Source: Marinosulfonomonas sp. (GTDB lineage: Bacteria > Pseudomonadota > Alphaproteobacteria > Rhodobacterales > Rhodobacteraceae). From it: a DNA stretch of 8,459 nt. A program made the translations under genes and the position numbers. Location: NCBI GenBank assembly GCA_015494385.1, contig WGBJ01000034.1, positions 1 to 8,459 of the forward strand, read 5' to 3'. This document shows positions 6,261 through 8,459 of this stretch, piece by piece. Under the pieces are notes generated by a model. The model searched no databases. It was not told where the DNA came from and saw only the letters and a program-made list of their open reading frames with translations. The stretch's first letter is position 1; each line of letters starts with the position of its first letter.

Positions 6261-6331
6261 GTTTTTCATACGCTGAATACACAAAAACCCGCGTTCGGGA
6301 TAGACCTGATGTGAAAGGGAAGATCACCGAA

Positions 6332-6538
6332 ATGGACACTCCGAAACGCACATGGGTCAAGGCTGTTTGCTGGCAATTGCTGGGCCTCGTCACCATGTCG
6401 ATCGTTGGCTATGGCTTTACCGGATCCATGCGGGTTGGCGGGGTGATGGCGCTGGCCAATGCGGCGGTCGGGCTGATGACCTATATCGGTTACGAGCGCC
6501 TATGGGCGCGGATCGGCTGGGGCCGCAAGGGCGCCTGA
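6332..6538 (+). CDS. DUF2061 family small membrane protein
   Basis: The ATG at 6332 gives 68 residues beginning MDTPKRTWVKAVCWQLLG. The pattern (basic N-terminus, K-x3-W-x2-LG, a first hydrophobic segment about 14-30, the short turn FTGSMRVGG, a second about 36-53, then YERLWARIGWGR) fits DUF2061 proteins, which usually end with an HERLW-like motif. It is an inner-membrane protein of two spans; the family's function is not established. An in-frame ATG at 6248 would add 28 residues lacking family resemblance; a GTG at 6311 is also possible. AGGGAAG at 6316-6322 supports the ATG at 6332. The EamA permease gene follows after 38 bases on the same strand, so the two may share a transcript. Confidence 0.82.
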   Translation: MDTPKRTWVKAVCWQLLGLVTMSIVGYGFTGSMRVGGVMALANAAVGLMTYIGYERLWARIGWGRKGA

Positions 6539-6576
6539 CCCTCGACACCGCCGCGCAGGGGTGCCACTAAGCGGGC

Positions 6577-7479
6577 ATGGAACTCTGGATACCCGTCACC
6601 ATCGCTGCGGCCTTTTCGCAGAACCTGCGCTTTATGCTGCAAAAGCACCTGAAATCGACACGCCTGTCGGTGGCAGGGGCGACCTTTGCGCGCTTTCTTT
6701 ATTCCGCGCCGCTGGTGGCGCTGATTGTGGTGGTCTACATGCGGGTCTGCGGGTTCGACCTGCCGCCGGTCCAGCCGGTGTTCTGGGCCTATGTGGTGGT
6801 TGGCGGCCTTGGGCAGATCATCGGCACGATGTGTGTTGTGGCGCTGTTTTCGCAGCGCAATTTCGCGGTCGGGCTGACTTTCAAGAATACCGAAGTGATC
6901 CTGTCGGCGCTGGTCGGGTTTATTGTGCTGGGCGAAGGGCTGTCACCTTGGGGCGTGTTGGCGATTGTGATCGGTTTCGTCGGGTTGATCCTGTTGTCGG
7001 ATGCGCCCGGCAACAGCGGCCCCCTGTTGCGCCGTATCTTTAACCCTGCGGCCGGTCTGGGCCTGCTGTCGGGCCTGTCCTTTGCCGTTTCCGCTGTGGC
7101 CTATCGCGGCGGAGTGCTTGCGCTGGGCGATGGGGACACCTTCCTGCGGGCCAACCTGACATTGGCGGTGGTCACCGCGTTTCAAAGCGTTGTGCTGGCA
7201 GTCTGGCTGCTGGCGCGCGAACGCGGACAGATCACGCGGGTGCTGGCATCGTGGCGGGTGGCGGGGCTGATGGGGATCATGTCGATGATCGGCAGCCTAT
7301 GCTGGTTCACCGCCTTTGCCCTGCAAACCGTGGCCTATGTCAAAGGGCTGGGGCAAGTTGAACTGCTGTTCGGGGCGCTGGCGTCCTATTTCTATTACAA
7401 GGAACGCAGCACATGGCGCGAGGTGGCGGGGATTGTGATCCTGCTGGTGTCGATCCTGTTGCTGGTGCTGGCAATCTAG
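6577..7479 (+). CDS. EamA-family (drug/metabolite transporter superfamily) permease
   Basis: The 300-residue protein is highly hydrophobic, with about ten predicted membrane segments in two EamA-like halves (roughly 3-141 and 156-299). Corresponding helices in each half carry similar motifs: TFKNTEVILSALVGFIVLGE (101-120) and GQVELLFGALASYFYYKER (259-277), the typical end-of-repeat pattern with a conserved Glu. Length matches the usual 280-310. DMT permeases move small metabolites or amino acids, often outward; the substrate here cannot be told. The start has only a weak upstream ribosome site (AGGGG at 6558-6561 is distant), so it may depend on coupling with the DUF2061 gene 38 bases upstream. 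The gene converges with the minus-strand sensor-like gene across a GC-rich palindrome. Confidence 0.9.
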   Translation: MELWIPVTIAAAFSQNLRFMLQKHLKSTRLSVAGATFARFLYSAPLVALIVVVYMRVCGFDLPPVQPVFWAYVVVGGLGQIIGTMCVVALFSQRNFAVGLTFKNTEVILSALVGFIVLGEGLSPWGVLAIVIGFVGLILLSDAPGNSGPLLRRIFNPAAGLGLLSGLSFAVSAVAYRGGVLALGDGDTFLRANLTLAVVTAFQSVVLAVWLLARERGQITRVLASWRVAGLMGIMSMIGSLCWFTAFALQTVAYVKGLGQVELLFGALASYFYYKERSTWREVAGIVILLVSILLLVLAI

Positions 7480-7485
7480 GTTGCG

Positions 7486-7513
7486 CCGTGGCGGGGTGAA
7501 CCCCGCCCTACGG
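7486..7513. repeat. REP-like GC-rich palindrome between convergent genes
   Basis: CCGTGGCGGGG (7486-7496) pairs with CCCCGCC then ACGG (7501-7507 and 7510-7513) around a TGAA loop, with a two-base CT bulge: an 11-pair hairpin. It lies between the ends of two converging genes and contains the minus-strand stop codon. There is no T-run, so Rho-independent termination is doubtful. Position and structure fit a REP-type dispersed element; only one copy is visible here. Confidence 0.6.
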
Positions 7514-7999
7514 GGTGCGGCGGTGGCGAAGGGTGCGTTGCAGGCGTTTGGCAAAGGCGCGGCGTTCCTCGACAGTCATGGAATCCAGCCGTTCCAGCAA
7601 CAGACGTTGCCCGACCTGCTGGCGTTTTAACCCCATCGCCTGTTGTTCGGCGATCAACCCGTGCACCGCGTCGCGGTCATATTCTTCGGCCTGCAGGGCA
7701 AGGATCAGGGCCTGAAAGGTTTCTTTTATCTTTGGCAGGTTTTGCCGCAACGATCCTGCCTCGCGCCGCAGGGCTTCGCCGATGATCTTGCGGTCTTGCG
7801 GGCTAAGGGCGCGGGAATAGGGGCCATAGCTGGCTTCGCGCAAATTATGCGGCTGCAATGCGTCCCCGCGATTGCTGTATAACCGTGCGCCGATTGCGCC
7901 GAGAACCAGCATGTTCAGCCCCAGTGAAACCGCCAGCAAAACCTTGACCCACCGGCCGGTCGAAACTTTGTTTTCCACGTCGCCCATGTTGTTGCCCAT
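7508..7999 (-). CDS. Membrane-anchored periplasmic heavy-metal-sensor-like protein
   Basis: The 163-residue protein has a short cytosolic N-terminus, one membrane segment (about 18-40, VKVLLAVSLGLNMLVLGAIG) and a helical, charged periplasmic part with LSPQDRKIIGEALRREAGSLR (65-85), an ALILALQAEEYDRDAVHGLIAEQQ stretch (97-120) and MTVEERRAFAKRL (141-153). This pattern of helices fits the ZraP/CnrX-type Metal_resist group. H51, H113 and H159 are the only histidines; I see no HxxxH or HxxxM arrangement like the metal site of CnrX, so metal binding is doubtful. It follows the 118-residue membrane protein gene by 3 bases, with GGAAGGA as a good ribosome site, and is the third gene of a sigma/anti-sigma/sensor set. 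A second ATG four codons in is a possible start. Confidence 0.82.
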   Translation of the reverse strand: MGNNMGDVENKVSTGRWVKVLLAVSLGLNMLVLGAIGARLYSNRGDALQPHNLREASYGPYSRALSPQDRKIIGEALRREAGSLRQNLPKIKETFQALILALQAEEYDRDAVHGLIAEQQAMGLKRQQVGQRLLLERLDSMTVEERRAFAKRLQRTLRHRRTP

Positions 8000-8002
8000 G
8001 TC

Positions 8003-8359
8003 CTATCCTTCCACGAAATCATCGCCAAAGGCGGGCAGAAGATCAACCAGATAGGCGTCATCAGTGCTGCCCAGAACCTCGGCGGTGATTTGTTCCAGCG
8101 GGGCAGGCGGGCTGATGCCGATCCAGATCCCCACCAGCGTTGCCGTTACCATGCCCGCGGCAGTCGGCCAGCCGCCAATCGCGGCCCATAGGCTGGCAAA
8201 CAGCCCGGGTTGCGCGGCGGGGGCGGGGACATTCGCCAATTGCTGCGCCTTGGCATCGGCCAGCACACGGGCCATCAGATCACCCGAAGGCACCCTTGTC
8301 GCCTTGCGCCCCGCATCGAAATAGGCGTCCAGCCCGAATTCGTCATGTTTATCCGTCAT
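8003..8359 (-). CDS. Single-pass membrane protein, probable anti-sigma factor
   Basis: The 118-residue product has a cytosolic N-terminal stretch (1-52) with an amphipathic helix (SGDLMARVLADAKAQQL, 25-41), one membrane span in about 62-82 (TAAGMVTATLVGIWIGI), and an acidic periplasmic tail ending DLLPAFGDDFVEG. There is no HxxxCxxC zinc motif, so it is not a ZAS-type anti-sigma factor; in size and layout it is closer to CnrY-like small anti-sigma factors. The assignment rests mainly on position: it overlaps the sigma factor gene by 11 bases upstream and is 3 bases from the sensor-like gene downstream. It could instead be a membrane protein of other function. Confidence 0.75.
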   Translation of the reverse strand: MTDKHDEFGLDAYFDAGRKATRVPSGDLMARVLADAKAQQLANVPAPAAQPGLFASLWAAIGGWPTAAGMVTATLVGIWIGISPPAPLEQITAEVLGSTDDAYLVDLLPAFGDDFVEG

Positions 8360-8459
8360 CCTGATACCCCAGTTCTGCGCGTCGTCCGGCCAAAGCCGCA
8401 GCCAATGCGCGTTTGCCCCGGGCGGTCAGACTTTCGACCGCCTCGACGCTGATTTCCAA
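8349..8459 (-). CDS. ECF-type RNA polymerase sigma factor, C-terminal fragment
   Basis: The minus strand is open from the window edge to a TAA at 8351-8349, giving 36 residues that begin LEISVEAVESLTARGKRALA. ISVEAVESLTARGKRAL matches the recognition helix and end of region 4.2 in ECF sigma factors (the usual pattern is S-x-EAVESxLxRARxxL). The rest of the protein lies beyond the window. The gene overlaps the start of the 118-residue membrane protein by 11 bases, as is typical for a sigma factor coupled to its anti-sigma factor. Confidence 0.78.
   Translation of the reverse strand: MEISVEAVESLTARGKRALAAALAGRRAELGYQDDG

Noticed and set aside
6248..6331. Longer start for the DUF2061 gene at the ATG at 6248
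   Set aside because: The added 28 residues do not resemble the family and would occupy the divergent promoter region; a better ribosome site precedes 6332.
7515..8452. Several plus-strand open frames across the right end
   Set aside because: They are antisense to the three minus-strand genes, which overlap in typical operon fashion and have membrane and sigma-factor motifs.

Overview
The window looks like chromosomal DNA from an alphaproteobacterium, most likely Rhodobacterales (Roseobacter-type). I infer this from the moderately high GC, the compact and often overlapping genes, and the gene types: a carnitine dehydrogenase-like/thioesterase fusion, a PstS-like/OmpA hybrid, and an ECF sigma factor with a small membrane protein and a heavy-metal-sensor-like protein. 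No database search was possible, so family names rest on motifs I can read. There are ten intact genes or gene fragments with good support plus one less certain small gene. I see no tRNA, rRNA, CRISPR array, transposase or phage gene.

Left part (1-2287, + strand): a tight run of four genes. It starts with the 3' end of a gene for a cysteine-rich protein (7 Cys in 60 residues). This overlaps a lipocalin-type lipoprotein that appears to start with TTG. Next is a small secreted protein with four mature cysteines, then a 419-residue protein joining an L-carnitine-dehydrogenase-like Rossmann part to a hot-dog thioesterase. Spacing is -13, +13 and +1 bases, so this is almost certainly one transcript. 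The fusion suggests a link to carnitine/betaine-type quaternary amine breakdown, but its dehydrogenase half has lost several hallmark residues and part of its C-terminal domain.

Middle (2288-5345, + strand): an AT-rich 171-base intergenic region with a 9-base inverted repeat and a repeated TTAACCTT word precedes two exported binding-protein genes. One is a PstS-like phosphate-binding-type domain fused to an OmpA peptidoglycan-binding domain. The other is a Leu/Ile/Val-type (Peripla_BP_6) solute-binding protein. No transporter permease or ATPase is nearby. The pair ends in a strong hairpin terminator that also serves the converging gene.

Right part (5346-8459): an XRE-family regulator on the minus strand is divergent from a small DUF2061 membrane protein gene, which is followed by an EamA/DMT permease. 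A REP-like GC-rich palindrome separates the permease from a converging minus-strand set. In transcription order that set is the 3' end of an ECF sigma factor gene, a 118-residue single-pass protein (probable anti-sigma factor) and a 163-residue membrane-anchored protein resembling periplasmic heavy-metal sensors. The order recalls the CnrH/CnrY/CnrX kind of sigma/anti-sigma/sensor unit, but the metal-binding histidine pattern is missing.

Overall this is mostly ordinary core or near-core Roseobacter-type sequence. The most interesting items are the altered dehydrogenase-thioesterase fusion, the orphan pair of binding proteins with its structured promoter region, and the sensor-like protein without recognisable metal ligands.
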